From: Radiobacillus deserti | Lineage (GTDB): Bacteria; Bacillota; Bacilli; Bacillales; Amphibacillaceae | Direction of reading: 5' to 3' | DNA: 64,000 nucleotides | Assembly (NCBI RefSeq): GCF_007301515.1 | Contig: NZ_CP041666.1 | Location: forward strand, 2,170,001-2,234,000 | Part shown: one piece after another, positions 46,376-56,138 of the stretch | Numbering within the stretch: the first letter of the stretch is position 1 | Layout: every line of letters begins with the position of its first letter | Position numbers and translations under genes: made by a program | Notes under the pieces: model-generated | Database searches by the model: none | The model's input: only the letters and a program-made list of their open reading frames with translations | Told to the model about the DNA's origin: nothing

Positions 46376-48091
46376 CTATCTATGTCTTGAAAAAAATTTC
46401 ATTAAGTCTTCTTTCTTCCAAGTATTGATAACATTTTCTTTTCTTAACCACCCTTTACGAGCTACCCCAACTCCAAGTTCCATAAACTTTAATGTTCGAT
46501 AGTTATGTGCATCCGTATTAATCGCAATGTGAACACCGGCTTCTTGGGCTCGTTTCACCCATTCCGCAGATAAATCAAATCGGTTTGGGTTTGCATTCAA
46601 CTCTAAAACCGTTCCTGTTTCTGCTGCACCTTTAATTAGGGCTTCTACATTTGCGGCATAGCCTGGCCTTCTGCCAATTACGCGACCGGTAGGATGCGCA
46701 ATTACGTTCACATATGGATTTTCTATAGCGGTACGCAATCTGTTCATAATCTGCTCTTCTGATTGATTAAAGCTGGAATGAATAGCACCAATGACATAAT
46801 CTAATTCACGTAAGAAGTCATCCGAAAAGTCCAACGTACCATCTGGTAAAATATCCATTTCTACCCCAGCAAAAATGTGAATATCCGAATATTTTTCATT
46901 TAGTCGATGAATTTCTTCTCGTTGTTTTCTCAGTCTAGCTTCATCTAAACCATTGGCAACACGTAAAAATTTGGAGTGATCGGTTATAGCAATAAATTCA
47001 TAGCCTATCTCTCGAGCGGATTGAACCATTTCTTCCACAGATTGAGCACCATCACTCCATGTCGTATGCATGTGGAGATCCCCTCGAATATCTTCTTTGC
47101 TCACGACTTCGATGGCTTTGTTTATATCCACTTCCCCCATATTTTCTCTCATTTCAGGTGGAATATAGGGAAGTCCAAAATGTTGAAAGAATGTCTTTTC
47201 ACTTTCAAAGGTAAGCACTTCGCTCGTTTCTGTGTTTTCTACACCGTATTCATTAATTTTTTGGTTATACTGCTTTGCTAACTGCCGCATGGCCACATTG
47301 TGGTCTTTTGAGCCTGTAAAATGGTGCAGTGTAGTAATAAACTCTTGCGGCTCTACCATACGAAAGTCTACATTTACGTGATACCCTTCGTCCAAGACGA
47401 TGGATACCTTCGTCTCGCCAGATGCAACCACATCAATCGTTTGGTCAATGTTTAGCAATGCTTCTTTTACTTGTGTAGGATTCGTTGTTGCAATAATGAA
47501 GTCTATATCTTTAACCGTCTCACTCAAACGCCGGATGCTTCCTGCTCGTGAAAAGCGCTCTACTCCTTCTAATTTAGCTAAATACTGCTCAATTCGTTCA
47601 GCTATAGGAAGCATAAAGGCAATCGGCAATCTCTCTGGACGATTCGTTCTTTCTTTAATGGCTTTTGCAATTTTTTCTGCAGACTTTTTCCCGAAACCAC
47701 TGAGCCCTTCAACAGATCCATTCTCACAAGCTTCTACGAGTGAGTTAGCATCAACAACGCCTAGTTCTTGATACAGCTTCGCTAATTTTTTTCCACCAAG
47801 TCCTGGTACGTCTAAGAGCGGTATTAATCCATTTGGAACTTCTTTTTCTAACGCAGCTAAGGTTTCGGATTCACCATTTTCCACATATTCCGAAATGACG
47901 GAAGACGTCCCCTTCCCTATACCATTTATTTTGGTAAAGTCCTCAATTTCTGATAAAGAACGATCATCGGTTTCCAGTGCTTGGGCTGCTTTTCGATAGG
48001 CAGAAACCTTGAATGTGTTTTCTCCTTTAAGCTCTAAGTAGATGGCAATGGTCTCCAATAAACGGATGACATCTTTTTTATCTATCGACAT
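46376..48091 (-). CDS. polX: DNA polymerase X family protein with PHP domain
   Basis: A 571-aa protein with helix-hairpin-helix motifs in the N-terminal part (INGIGKGTSSVI, VPGLGGKKLAKL, LSGFGKKSAEKI), the nucleotidyltransferase core (GSIRRLSETVKDIDF with the catalytic Asp pair) and a C-terminal PHP exonuclease domain (DLHMHTTWSDG, ITDHSKF, NTDAH). It fills gaps in base excision repair. I start at ATG 48091 (MSIDKKDV) with GAGGAAT; a GTG 15 bases upstream overlaps the ribosome site. Confidence 0.95.
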   Translation of the reverse strand: MSIDKKDVIRLLETIAIYLELKGENTFKVSAYRKAAQALETDDRSLSEIEDFTKINGIGKGTSSVISEYVENGESETLAALEKEVPNGLIPLLDVPGLGGKKLAKLYQELGVVDANSLVEACENGSVEGLSGFGKKSAEKIAKAIKERTNRPERLPIAFMLPIAERIEQYLAKLEGVERFSRAGSIRRLSETVKDIDFIIATTNPTQVKEALLNIDQTIDVVASGETKVSIVLDEGYHVNVDFRMVEPQEFITTLHHFTGSKDHNVAMRQLAKQYNQKINEYGVENTETSEVLTFESEKTFFQHFGLPYIPPEMRENMGEVDINKAIEVVSKEDIRGDLHMHTTWSDGAQSVEEMVQSAREIGYEFIAITDHSKFLRVANGLDEARLRKQREEIHRLNEKYSDIHIFAGVEMDILPDGTLDFSDDFLRELDYVIGAIHSSFNQSEEQIMNRLRTAIENPYVNVIAHPTGRVIGRRPGYAANVEALIKGAAETGTVLELNANPNRFDLSAEWVKRAQEAGVHIAINTDAHNYRTLKFMELGVGVARKGWLRKENVINTWKKEDLMKFFSRHR

Positions 48092-48130
48092 GGTATTCCT
48101 CCTCACTTACACTTCATTCCTTCCAATAAA

Positions 48131-48160
48131 AACCCTTGCATATAACGTTCTGCAAGGGTT
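48131..48160 (-). terminator. Terminator after cvpA
   Basis: A 10-bp perfect stem (AACCCTTGCA and its complement) with a 10-nt loop and a T-rich tail on the minus strand. It lies between cvpA and polX, so zapA-cvpA may be separate from polX-mutS2. Confidence 0.8.
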
Positions 48161-48192
48161 AAACAGGGTTGATTACATACGCTCCACCCTAC

Positions 48193-48750
48193 TTATTTAG
48201 TTGAAAACATACCAGCTACATGCTCAAACCAAAGTGTTTCAATTTGCTTGGAAAGAATCGGGGTGTGTTCAATCATAAACGTAGCTATCCCAGAGTCAGC
48301 AATGGATTTTTGGACAAAATCAATTGGTACAAGCGCTGCAATATAGAGCAGGACAAATAATAGCACATACGTTTCTATAAAACCGAGTACAGCACCTAAC
48401 CATCCATTTAATGTATTTAATATTGGTAAAGATGCGACAAAGTCTAACATATTTGCTACAATTTGAAGAACGATTTTTGATCCAAAAAACAAAATCGCAA
48501 ACGATACTGCATTATAAAAGGCGTTTTCTAGCGGTAATGAGTCCAAAAAAATTGCCCATGTAGAATCAGTAGGTAATTCCGGATAAGGAATCCATAAAGT
48601 TAGCTTTGGCGATAGCTCATCATAATACAAAACAGCGATAATAAATGAAATGATAAATCCCAATACGTGTAAAAGCTGAAGAATAAAGCCTCTCCTCAAC
48701 CCTACAAAAATTCCTAATATAAGTATTCCCAAAAGCAATATATCCATCAT
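48193..48750 (-). CDS. yshB: CvpA family membrane protein (YshB)
   Basis: A 185-aa protein with four or five membrane helices (ILLLGILILGIFVGLRRGFILQ, VLGFIISFIIAVLYY and later ones) and the N-terminal G-x-RRG of the CvpA family. Function is not settled. It is 7 bp after zapA, as in B. subtilis. Confidence 0.9.
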   Translation of the reverse strand: MMDILLLGILILGIFVGLRRGFILQLLHVLGFIISFIIAVLYYDELSPKLTLWIPYPELPTDSTWAIFLDSLPLENAFYNAVSFAILFFGSKIVLQIVANMLDFVASLPILNTLNGWLGAVLGFIETYVLLFVLLYIAALVPIDFVQKSIADSGIATFMIEHTPILSKQIETLWFEHVAGMFSTK

Positions 48751-48757
48751 TAGATTT

Positions 48758-49018
48758 CTATTCCTCTTTCTTTTTTATTGAACCTAGAAGTTCGGCATAG
48801 TCCTCTTTCAACTTTAAATAATCATTCATGGTATTAACAGCAGTTAAAACTGCTAAACTAGTTGTATCTAATTTATTGTTGGCTGCATGAATTTCACGCA
48901 TTTTTTGATCTACTAGACTTGCAACCATACGAACATGATGGGCAGGCTCCTCCCCAACAATGGTATAAGAACGGTTATGTATATCAACAGTAGTACGAGT
49001 TTTATCTGACTGGGACAT
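48758..49018 (-). CDS. zapA: Cell division protein ZapA
   Basis: The 86-aa protein has the ZapA pattern: an N-terminal strand (TRTTVDIHNRSYTIVGEE), EHVR-like HHVRMVASLVDQKMREI and a C-terminal coiled coil. ZapA bundles FtsZ filaments and supports Z-ring formation. First gene of zapA-yshB. Confidence 0.92.
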   Translation of the reverse strand: MSQSDKTRTTVDIHNRSYTIVGEEPAHHVRMVASLVDQKMREIHAANNKLDTTSLAVLTAVNTMNDYLKLKEDYAELLGSIKKKEE

Positions 49019-49262
49019 TAGGATTCCCCCTCATTTCTATGAAAACTAACAACACGTTTATGTAAATCGTAGGATAAAAGAAGAAAAATCATACTAGCGA
49101 CCTTTATTTCTTATCGCTAATTCCCCATTTTTCTCCATTATTTTCCTACTTTCGTATAAAACCCTATCATTTATATTAACATGAAGACTATCATTTAGGA
49201 AACTATTCTAGCAGGAATATTCTTTGTTATAATAATGCTACCTTACGAAATGGAGAGATTAG

Positions 49263-50189
49263 ATGTCACACGTTGTGTTAAAGTTATCGGCAGAAAAAAT
49301 AAAGGAGCTAGAAGCCCATTACCAATCCAACTTAAAAGAAGCACCTACAGGGGCGATATTCGCTGCTAAAACAGGAAATAGTTCCATTACGGCTTATAAA
49401 TCTGGCAAAGTATTGTTTCAAGGAAAAGCGGCGGAGGAAGAAGCAGCAAAATGGGGGACACCAGATGTAGGAGCAAAATCGGCAACAACCTCTAAAAAGC
49501 CTACACATGATTATGCACCACCGAGTTCGTTATTCACCTCTTCCCATATCGGATCAGACGAAGCAGGAACGGGAGATTATTTTGGCCCGATTACGGTCGC
49601 GGCGGCGTACGTTACAAAAGAACAAATTCCGCTTCTTAAAGAGCTCGGCGTTCAGGATTCCAAAAATTTGAATGATGAAAAAATCACCGTGATTGCTAAG
49701 GACCTTGTCCGTATGAAATTACCTTATTCCTTAGTTATTTTACATAATGAAAAATATAATCAAGTCCAATTAAACGGATGGTCCCAAGGTAAAATGAAAA
49801 CAATGCTGCATCATACCGCTATTAATAAGCTGTTAAAGAAGATTGCACCTGAACAGCCAAAGGGCATCTTAATTGACCAATTTTCGGAGCCACATTTTTA
49901 TCAAAATCATTTACGCTCAGAAAAAGAGAAGCTTCAAGAGAAGGTGTATTTCATGACGAAAGCGGAGAGTTTCTCAATCGCAGTTGCAGCTGGCTCCATT
50001 ATTGCAAGAGCTAGCTTTGTTAAAGAAATGGATAAATTGTCCGACCAATTAGGTATCTCCTTACCAAAAGGTGCTTCAAAAAAAGTGGATCAAGTCGCAG
50101 CCACAATATTGAAGAAGCATGGAAAACAAGAACTAGCGAGATACGCTAAAATGCATTTTGCGAATACACAAAAGGCGATGAAGTACTAA
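49263..50189 (+). CDS. rnhC: Ribonuclease HIII
   Basis: Cuts RNA in RNA-DNA hybrids. The 308-aa protein has an N-terminal TBP-like substrate domain (about 1-85) and the catalytic domain with Asp99-Glu100 (IGSDEAGTGDYFGP), the QDSKNLND loop, ILIDQFSEP and AAGSIIARA. Divergent from zapA, as in B. subtilis. Confidence 0.96.
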   Translation: MSHVVLKLSAEKIKELEAHYQSNLKEAPTGAIFAAKTGNSSITAYKSGKVLFQGKAAEEEAAKWGTPDVGAKSATTSKKPTHDYAPPSSLFTSSHIGSDEAGTGDYFGPITVAAAYVTKEQIPLLKELGVQDSKNLNDEKITVIAKDLVRMKLPYSLVILHNEKYNQVQLNGWSQGKMKTMLHHTAINKLLKKIAPEQPKGILIDQFSEPHFYQNHLRSEKEKLQEKVYFMTKAESFSIAVAAGSIIARASFVKEMDKLSDQLGISLPKGASKKVDQVAATILKKHGKQELARYAKMHFANTQKAMKY

Positions 50190-50241
50190 ATGTTTATTTC
50201 GTTCAAACCTATACTTTGAATAGAAACTGTACTAAAACATG

Positions 50242-50307
50242 ATCAGCGTTTTTTTCAGTATATCAGCGAACAATTTTTTATCAGCGATTAACAATGGGAT
50301 ATCAGCG
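50242..50307 (+). repeat. Four spaced copies of ATCAGCG
   Basis: ATCAGCG occurs at 50242, 50262, 50280 and 50301, spaced 20, 18 and 21 bp, with T-rich sequence between. It lies between rnhC and its terminator. Seen directly; purpose unknown. It may be an interspersed repeat family. Confidence 0.6.
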
Positions 50308-50331
50308 GTTCTGGTAATAAATAATCAAAAA

Positions 50332-50380
50332 ATCCGAACTAAATTCGAATCAATTATCGAATTATAGTTCGGATCTTTTG
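50332..50380. terminator. Bidirectional terminator between rnhC and pheT
   Basis: A long imperfect hairpin (ATCCGAACTAAATTCGAAT pairs with the segment ending TTCGGAT) with A and T runs on each side. Confidence 0.8.
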
Positions 50381-50385
50381 TTAAT

Positions 50386-52812
50386 TTACCCTCGTAATTC
50401 TGCTTGATGTTTATCTTTAACCGCTTCAAGAATCGCTTGATACGATTCCTCTACTTCCTCATCGGTAAGCGTTCTTTCTGGGTCAAGATAAAGGAGATTA
50501 AACGCAATGGATTTTTTACCTTTTGCTAGATGCTCCCCTTGATACACATCAAAGACTTGCACGTCTTGAAGGAGTGGTCCTCCTACTTCTTCAATCGTCG
50601 CTTGAACTTTACCAGCTTGAATATTTTCCTCCACGACAAGCGCAATATCTCTAGAGACAGATGGGAAGCGCGGAATTTTCTCAAAGCTTGGTTCATCCTC
50701 ATGAACACGGAATAAGAATTCAAGGTCTAAATCAAACACATACGTATCTTTTAAACCAAACGCTTTTTGAAGAGTGGGGTGTAGTTGACCAATAAAGCCA
50801 ATAGACGTTTCCCCAACAAAAAGCTGTGCGGTTCGACCTGGGTGCAAGCCGTCCAATTTTGTTTGTACAACATGAGCGGTTACGGAAAGCTTAGAAAGCA
50901 ACCCTTCTACAATTCCTTTAACCAAATAAAAATCTACTTCTTTTCTCTCTTGCTGCCATGGCTGTTCTAACCATGTTCCCGTTAAAGCTCCAGCTACACG
51001 TAAGCGTTCATCCGGCTGCTTTGTTGTTTCTTCTTCCTGTGAAGCAAAGACCGTGCCTACTTCATAATAAGCTAGGTTTTGTTGCTTTCTCGCTACATTG
51101 TAGCCAAGGGAAGCCAATAGCTCTGGAAGAATACTTAATCGCAGTGTACTATGGTCTTCACTCATAGGCATCGCTAGGCGAACAGGTCGAACAGAAACTT
51201 CTTTAATTTCTGGACTTACTAGCATGTTGGCTCTTTCATCGCTAGTTAAAGAGTATGTGATCGTTTCAGACAACCCGACCCCTTCCAAAAATCTCTTCAC
51301 TTCTCGTTTTAGAAGCTGATAGTTCGTTAAACCACCTGCTTGAGAAGCACCTTGTGGCAACGTATAAGGCAAACGATCATAGCCATAAATCCGAGCGATT
51401 TCTTCCACCATGTCCTCAAAAATCGTAATGTCTTGCCTACGAGTAGGAATAGATACGGTGAAATTCTCTCCATCCGCTTGGAATTCAAACCGGAGCTTAC
51501 GTAATATATCTGCCGCTTCCTCATTCGAGATCGTTGTTCCAAGGCGATCATTCACTTTGGATACATTCATTTTCACCGTTTTTTCCTGTTTACCCAATTG
51601 GTCATGCTCGACAACCCCGCTTAAAACGGTTCCGTTTGCATATTGGCTGAGTAATTGACACGCTCGAAGTCCAGCTAATTGAACACGGTTCGGATCGACT
51701 CCTTTTTCAAATCGGGCACTAGATTCACTACGAAGACCATGGTCTTTAGACGAGGTACGAACCGCAGCTGGACTAAAATAGGCTGCCTCTAGTAAAACGG
51801 TTTTCGTTTGATCCGAAACTTCTGAATTCGCTCCACCCATTACACCGGCTAGTGCTACTGGATCTTTTCCATTTGTAATCACTAAATGATCAGTTGATAA
51901 TTTTCTTTCTTGTTCATCTAACGTTTGGATGACTTCTCCATCCTTTGCTCGTCGTACTACCACTTCATTAGAACCAAATTGGTCGTAATCAAATGCATGT
52001 AACGGTTGGCCATACTCTAGTAAAACATAGTTTGTAATATCGACTACATTATTGATTGGTCGAATCCCTGCCGCAATCAAATAATTTTTCATCCATAATG
52101 GGGATGGACCAACTTCAATATTTTCAATAACAAACGCTCCATAATAAGGATTTAAATCTTGAGCTTCCACTAGGACAGATACCTTATCACTTGCTTTCCC
52201 ATCAGATGGATTCACCTCTACGTCTGGTAGTTTAATCGGTAAATCCAGAATCGCCGCTACCTCATATGCTACCCCTAGCATGCTTAAAGCATCGGAACGG
52301 TTTGGTGTAAGTCCTAATTCTAAAATCGCATCATTTAAATTAAGTTCTTTTGTCGCATCTGCCCCAACTTCAACATGATCCGGGAAGACAAAAATCCCAT
52401 CTGCTATGTCTTTTGGTACAAATTTTTCGTCGACTCCGAGCTCTTGCAAGGAACAAATCATTCCATTAGATTCCACGCCTCGGAGCTTCGCTTTTTTAAT
52501 TTTGAAGTTTCCTGGTAATACAGCTCCTGGTTTAGCAACTGCAACCTTTTGTCCATGGGCCACGTTAGGAGCTCCACAAACGATTTGTAATACTTCATTC
52601 CCTACATTTACCTGGCAAAGGTTTAGCTTATCCGCATTTGGATGCTTTTCACATGATTCTACATAGCCGATTACGACATTGGTGCTTTTCTCCGCAACAT
52701 ACTCAATACCTTCTACTTCGATTCCAGACTTTGTAATCTTTTCTGCTAATTCATCTGGTGAAATGCCGTCTATATCTACATAATTTTTCAACCAATTCAA
52801 GGAAACAAACAT
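50386..52812 (-). CDS. pheT: Phenylalanine-tRNA ligase beta subunit
   Basis: The 808-aa beta subunit has the N-terminal tRNA-binding (EMAP-like) domain (about 40-150), B3/B4 editing domain (about 210-390, with PLHAFDYDQ and SSARFEKGVDP), B5 DNA-binding-like domain (about 405-480), a catalytic-like core and a C-terminal anticodon-binding FDX-ACB domain (FPSVSRDIALVV). It is 14 bp after pheS. Confidence 0.97.
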   Translation of the reverse strand: MFVSLNWLKNYVDIDGISPDELAEKITKSGIEVEGIEYVAEKSTNVVIGYVESCEKHPNADKLNLCQVNVGNEVLQIVCGAPNVAHGQKVAVAKPGAVLPGNFKIKKAKLRGVESNGMICSLQELGVDEKFVPKDIADGIFVFPDHVEVGADATKELNLNDAILELGLTPNRSDALSMLGVAYEVAAILDLPIKLPDVEVNPSDGKASDKVSVLVEAQDLNPYYGAFVIENIEVGPSPLWMKNYLIAAGIRPINNVVDITNYVLLEYGQPLHAFDYDQFGSNEVVVRRAKDGEVIQTLDEQERKLSTDHLVITNGKDPVALAGVMGGANSEVSDQTKTVLLEAAYFSPAAVRTSSKDHGLRSESSARFEKGVDPNRVQLAGLRACQLLSQYANGTVLSGVVEHDQLGKQEKTVKMNVSKVNDRLGTTISNEEAADILRKLRFEFQADGENFTVSIPTRRQDITIFEDMVEEIARIYGYDRLPYTLPQGASQAGGLTNYQLLKREVKRFLEGVGLSETITYSLTSDERANMLVSPEIKEVSVRPVRLAMPMSEDHSTLRLSILPELLASLGYNVARKQQNLAYYEVGTVFASQEEETTKQPDERLRVAGALTGTWLEQPWQQERKEVDFYLVKGIVEGLLSKLSVTAHVVQTKLDGLHPGRTAQLFVGETSIGFIGQLHPTLQKAFGLKDTYVFDLDLEFLFRVHEDEPSFEKIPRFPSVSRDIALVVEENIQAGKVQATIEEVGGPLLQDVQVFDVYQGEHLAKGKKSIAFNLLYLDPERTLTDEEVEESYQAILEAVKDKHQAELRG

Positions 52813-52826
52813 GCTTTCCCCTCCTT

Positions 52827-53861
52827 TTACACCTTATGATATTGTTTTAAAAATCGAACATCGTTCATATAGAAATGACGAATATCATCGACCCCGTATT
52901 TCAACATGGCGATACGCTCTGGTCCCATCCCGAAAGCGAAACCGTTGTACACCTTTGGATCATAACCAGCCATTTCTAGTACACGTGGATGCACCATTCC
53001 ACCACCTAGGATTTCAATCCAACCCGTTCCTTTACATACGGAGCAGCCTTTCCCGTTACAAACCTTACAGGAAATGTCCATTTCTACAGACGGCTCTGTA
53101 AACGGGAAAAAGCTTGGGCGCAAACGGATTTCACGATCTTCTCCAAACATATGCTTAGCAAAGCGATTTAGGACACCCTTTAGATCACTCATACGGACGT
53201 TTTTGTCCACATAAAGTCCTTCGATTTGAGTAAACTGGTGCGAGTGCGTCGCATCGTCTGTATCTCTTCGGTACACTTTTCCTGGACAAATCATTTTTAC
53301 AGGCTTGGATCCTTCATATTCCCCCATCGTACGAGCTTGAACAGGAGAAGTATGTGTGCGAAGTAATAGTTCCTCTGTAATGTAAAAGGAATCCTGCATA
53401 TCTCGTGCTGGGTGTCCTTTTGGCAAATTCAATGCTTCGAAATTATAGTAATCGGTTTCTACTTCAGGGCCTTCTTTAATTTCAAAGCCCATTCCGATAA
53501 ATAAGTCTTCAATCTCTTCCACTATGCTCGTAAGCAAGTGCGGTCCACCAACTTGCACTGGTCTTCCTGGGAGTGTGACATCAAGACTTTCCTCCGCTAG
53601 TTTTTTTTCCAGTTCTTCCGCTTCTAGCTTTTCTTTCTTTTCATCAAGTGCATCGGAAATCGCTTCTCGTACTTTGTTTGCTAGCTCACCAATAACAGGT
53701 CGTTCTTCTTGTGATAACTTCCCCATTCCTCTTAATACTTCCGTAATGGGACCTTTCTTTCCAAGGTACGCTACACGGATGTCTTGAAGATCCTTCAGCG
53801 TATTACTACTGGATACTTTTTCTAGAGCTTCAACTTTTAGCTCTTCTAACCGTTCCTTCAT
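52827..53861 (-). CDS. pheS: Phenylalanine-tRNA ligase alpha subunit
   Basis: The 344-aa catalytic subunit has an N-terminal coiled coil (about 1-85) and the class II motifs: [22 protein letters not shown], the [21 protein letters not shown] segment and [16 protein letters not shown]. Forms an alpha2beta2 enzyme with PheT. Preceded by a T-box leader. Confidence 0.97.
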   Translation of the reverse strand: MKERLEELKVEALEKVSSSNTLKDLQDIRVAYLGKKGPITEVLRGMGKLSQEERPVIGELANKVREAISDALDEKKEKLEAEELEKKLAEESLDVTLPGRPVQVGGPHLLTSIVEEIEDLFIGMGFEIKEGPEVETDYYNFEALNLPKGHPARDMQDSFYITEELLLRTHTSPVQARTMGEYEGSKPVKMICPGKVYRRDTDDATHSHQFTQIEGLYVDKNVRMSDLKGVLNRFAKHMFGEDREIRLRPSFFPFTEPSVEMDISCKVCNGKGCSVCKGTGWIEILGGGMVHPRVLEMAGYDPKVYNGFAFGMGPERIAMLKYGVDDIRHFYMNDVRFLKQYHKV

Positions 53862-53918
53862 ATGGGAACCTCCTCATCTTTTCAAGCATTTTTGTTATAC
53901 CGGGATTGCTAGTAAAGA

Positions 53919-54193
53919 ACATAAAAAAATCTCCTCCCTATAAAAAGGGACGAGATTATAATCGCGGTACCACCCTTGTTGGCATACGTGTATGCCCACT
54001 TGAGTTTTGATAACGGTTGGGAAAACCGGAACACCTTTACTTGCATAAGCAAGGTCCAAATGTCAGCTCCAGAGTGAAATTCTACAATTGCATCGATTGA
54101 AATACTTTCAGTCTATGGTATTTCATCCCTTTAATCGAAGATAGCAATTATATACTGTAATCCTTCAACGCTTTTTATGAAAATTAGTAATTA
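53919..54193 (-). promoter_or_regulatory. T-box leader (tRNA-Phe) of pheST
   Basis: On the minus strand the leader holds the T-box motif GGGTGGTACCGCG (53975-53963), a specifier-loop region reading AATTTCAC with UUC (Phe) near 54085, and the terminator/antiterminator hairpin just after (53957-53919, ending in a T run). Uncharged tRNA-Phe would stabilise the antiterminator and turn on pheST. Confidence 0.92.
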
Positions 54194-54200
54194 CCACATA

Positions 54201-54229
54201 TTATATGAAAACTTGTCAGTTGTTGCAAA
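54201..54229 (-). promoter_or_regulatory. Sigma-A promoter of pheST
   Basis: TTGCAA (54229-54224) and TATAAT (54206-54201), spacer 17 bp, on the minus strand just upstream of the T-box leader. Confidence 0.8.
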
Positions 54230-54245
54230 CATTTTCCTAAAATCT

Positions 54246-54998
54246 TTACCGTGTAGCTAAATAGTACAGTAAAACACCCGTCGCGACACTAACATTTAAT
54301 GACTCCGCTTGTCCATAAATAGGAATTCTCACTTTTTCATCTGCTAACTCTACAATGGTAGAAGAAATTCCAGCCCCTTCGTTTCCAACAATTAAAGCGA
54401 TCCTCTTTGGTGGTTGTAGCTCTGTATAGGTAACAGATTCTTCTAACGTCGATGCCCATACTTGATATCCCGCTTCTTGAAGCTCTTTAATCTTAGTTGG
54501 CAAGTCTTGTTGAACGATTGGTACATGAAATATCGAACCTTGAGTAGCTCGAACTACTTTATCATTAAACAAATCGACAGTCCCTTCCCCTAGGACTATT
54601 CCGTCAAAGCCAGCAGCATCTGCTGTGCGAATGATTGTTCCAAGATTGCCAGGGTCCTGAACCGCGTCCATGAGTAAAAGCTTGTTTCCGTTCAGTTGGT
54701 TAGCTTGCCTCTGATGAACCACAGCAGCGATTCCTTGCGGAGTTTTCGTATCTGCAATATGCTGAAAGACATTGTCGGTCACATCGTGTATTTGATAGAC
54801 CCTTGCCCAGTTTGGGATTTCGACTCCATCCTGGACAATGATTTCTTCGACAGTCCATTCACTTTGAACAGCTTCTTGTACTAAATGAAAGCCTTCTACA
54901 AGAAACATACCTGTTTCCGTTCGTTCCTTTTTCTTTTTCATTTTACTCCATTGCTTTACTTTCGTATTTTGAATTGATGTAATCAATGTCCACTTCAT
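54246..54998 (-). CDS. ysgA: TrmH/SpoU-family RNA 2'-O-methyltransferase (YsgA)
   Basis: A 250-aa protein with an N-terminal substrate-binding part (VKQWSKMKKKKERTETGMFLVEG) and a SpoU SPOUT methyltransferase domain with motifs DAVQDPGNLGTIIRTADAAG, LIVGNEGAGI and IPIYGQAESLNVSVATGVLLY. It methylates rRNA ribose using SAM; the target is not known. I choose ATG 54998 (MKWTLITSIQN); an earlier in-frame ATG at 55037 has no ribosome site. Neighbour of pheS and sspI as in B. subtilis. Confidence 0.9.
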   Translation of the reverse strand: MKWTLITSIQNTKVKQWSKMKKKKERTETGMFLVEGFHLVQEAVQSEWTVEEIIVQDGVEIPNWARVYQIHDVTDNVFQHIADTKTPQGIAAVVHQRQANQLNGNKLLLMDAVQDPGNLGTIIRTADAAGFDGIVLGEGTVDLFNDKVVRATQGSIFHVPIVQQDLPTKIKELQEAGYQVWASTLEESVTYTELQPPKRIALIVGNEGAGISSTIVELADEKVRIPIYGQAESLNVSVATGVLLYYLATR

Positions 54999-55092
54999 CC
55001 TCGCATATTCTTCTTTTATTCTTTCCTTATCATACATATTTTATTTCATGGAGGTCAAACTAGGCTTATAACTTAAATAAAGAGGTGGAACC

Positions 55093-55308
55093 ATGGATTT
55101 AAATTTGAGAAAAGCGATTCTAGCAAACATTTCGGATAACAACGAACAACAAATGGAAGCAACAATTGTAGATGCTATCCAAAGTGGTGAAGAAAAAATG
55201 CTTCCAGGGTTAGGCGTGTTGTTCGAGCTAATTTGGCAACAATCCAATGAACAAGATCGCCAAGAAATGTTAGAAGCCCTCGTTCAAGGCGTTAAACAAA
55301 CACATTAG
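55093..55308 (+). CDS. sspI: Small acid-soluble spore protein I
   Basis: A 71-aa protein with the SspI pattern ([33 protein letters not shown]), found only in endospore formers. It is made in the forespore (sigma-G in B. subtilis). AGAGGTGG precedes the ATG. Divergent from ysgA. Confidence 0.95.
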   Translation: MDLNLRKAILANISDNNEQQMEATIVDAIQSGEEKMLPGLGVLFELIWQQSNEQDRQEMLEALVQGVKQTH

Positions 55309-55319
55309 AACGAGAGTTG

Positions 55320-55342
55320 GAGAAGCACGTCACGTGCTTCTC
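55320..55342 (+). terminator. Terminator after sspI
   Basis: GAGAAGCACGT pairs with ACGTGCTTCTC (55320-55342) followed by a T-rich tail, 12 bp after the stop codon. Confidence 0.85.
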
Positions 55343-55450
55343 TTTCATTTGCCCTTTTCTAGATAGATTTATCAATATTTAGCTATTGCTAAACGAATAA
55401 AGGTAGACTAAAATGAAAGAGATAATCTATGACCGAATTGGGGATATGAA

Positions 55451-56098
55451 ATGGACGTTAAATCGATGCAAAGTTTAATCCAACTACAAGCCATGTCACT
55501 ATTGAACCCGTCTAGCAGCTCTACATCTTCGAGTTCTGCTTCGTTTGAAAGTGCTTTTCAAAAAATGCTACAAATGCAGCTATCTCAGTTGTCCTCATCT
55601 TACACAGGCAGTTCTTCTACGAATAGCTTATTTCGTGAAGCGAGCAGCTTTCCGGTTTATTCATTCTCTTCCCTGCAGCCAATGATGCAACAACTTCAAT
55701 TCCAATCTGTTTCTGCTCCTAAGGATCTAGAAGCTATTATTGATAAGGCTGCAGAAAAATACGGAGTCGATAAAGAGCTAATAAAATCTGTGATTAAAAC
55801 CGAATCTAATTTTAATGCTAATGCCGTGAGTCACGCTGGTGCTCAAGGACTGATGCAGCTAATGCCTGCAACTGCGAGAGGGCTCGGAGTGAATAACCCC
55901 TTTGATCCCGAAGAAAATATCATGGGTGGTACGAAATATATAAGACAAATGTTAGATAAATATAATGGAAACACCACATTAGCAGTTGCTGCTTACAACG
56001 CGGGACCTGGTAATGTTGATAAATATAACGGAATTCCACCATTCGTGGAAACACAAAATTACGTGAAAAAAGTGCTTGGTTCGAGTGCACTTGTATAA
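55451..56098 (+). CDS. Lytic transglycosylase-like protein (SLT domain) without signal peptide
   Basis: A 215-aa protein with a Ser-rich low-complexity N-terminal part (about 17-70) and a C-terminal SLT domain (about 93-210): the catalytic Glu in [29 protein letters not shown] and [10 protein letters not shown]. There is no signal peptide, as in the B. subtilis relative CwlQ (YjbJ). The substrate is peptidoglycan; how it leaves the cell is unclear. Confidence 0.85.
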   Translation: MDVKSMQSLIQLQAMSLLNPSSSSTSSSSASFESAFQKMLQMQLSQLSSSYTGSSSTNSLFREASSFPVYSFSSLQPMMQQLQFQSVSAPKDLEAIIDKAAEKYGVDKELIKSVIKTESNFNANAVSHAGAQGLMQLMPATARGLGVNNPFDPEENIMGGTKYIRQMLDKYNGNTTLAVAAYNAGPGNVDKYNGIPPFVETQNYVKKVLGSSALV

Positions 56099-56100
56099 TA

Positions 56101-56135
56101 AAGAAGAACGTGAGAGGATTTCTCACGTTCTTCTT
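56101..56135. terminator. Bidirectional terminator
   Basis: A 15-bp stem (56101-56115 with 56121-56135) lies between the converging SLT and M42 peptidase genes. Confidence 0.85.
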
Positions 56136-56138
56136 CGT

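Noticed and set aside
47400..47771. 123-aa plus-strand reading frame
   Set aside because: Antisense to polX, with no ribosome site and no recognisable domain.
50242..50307. CRISPR array
   Set aside because: The repeat unit is only 7 bp with spacers of about 11 to 14 bp, and no cas genes are present.
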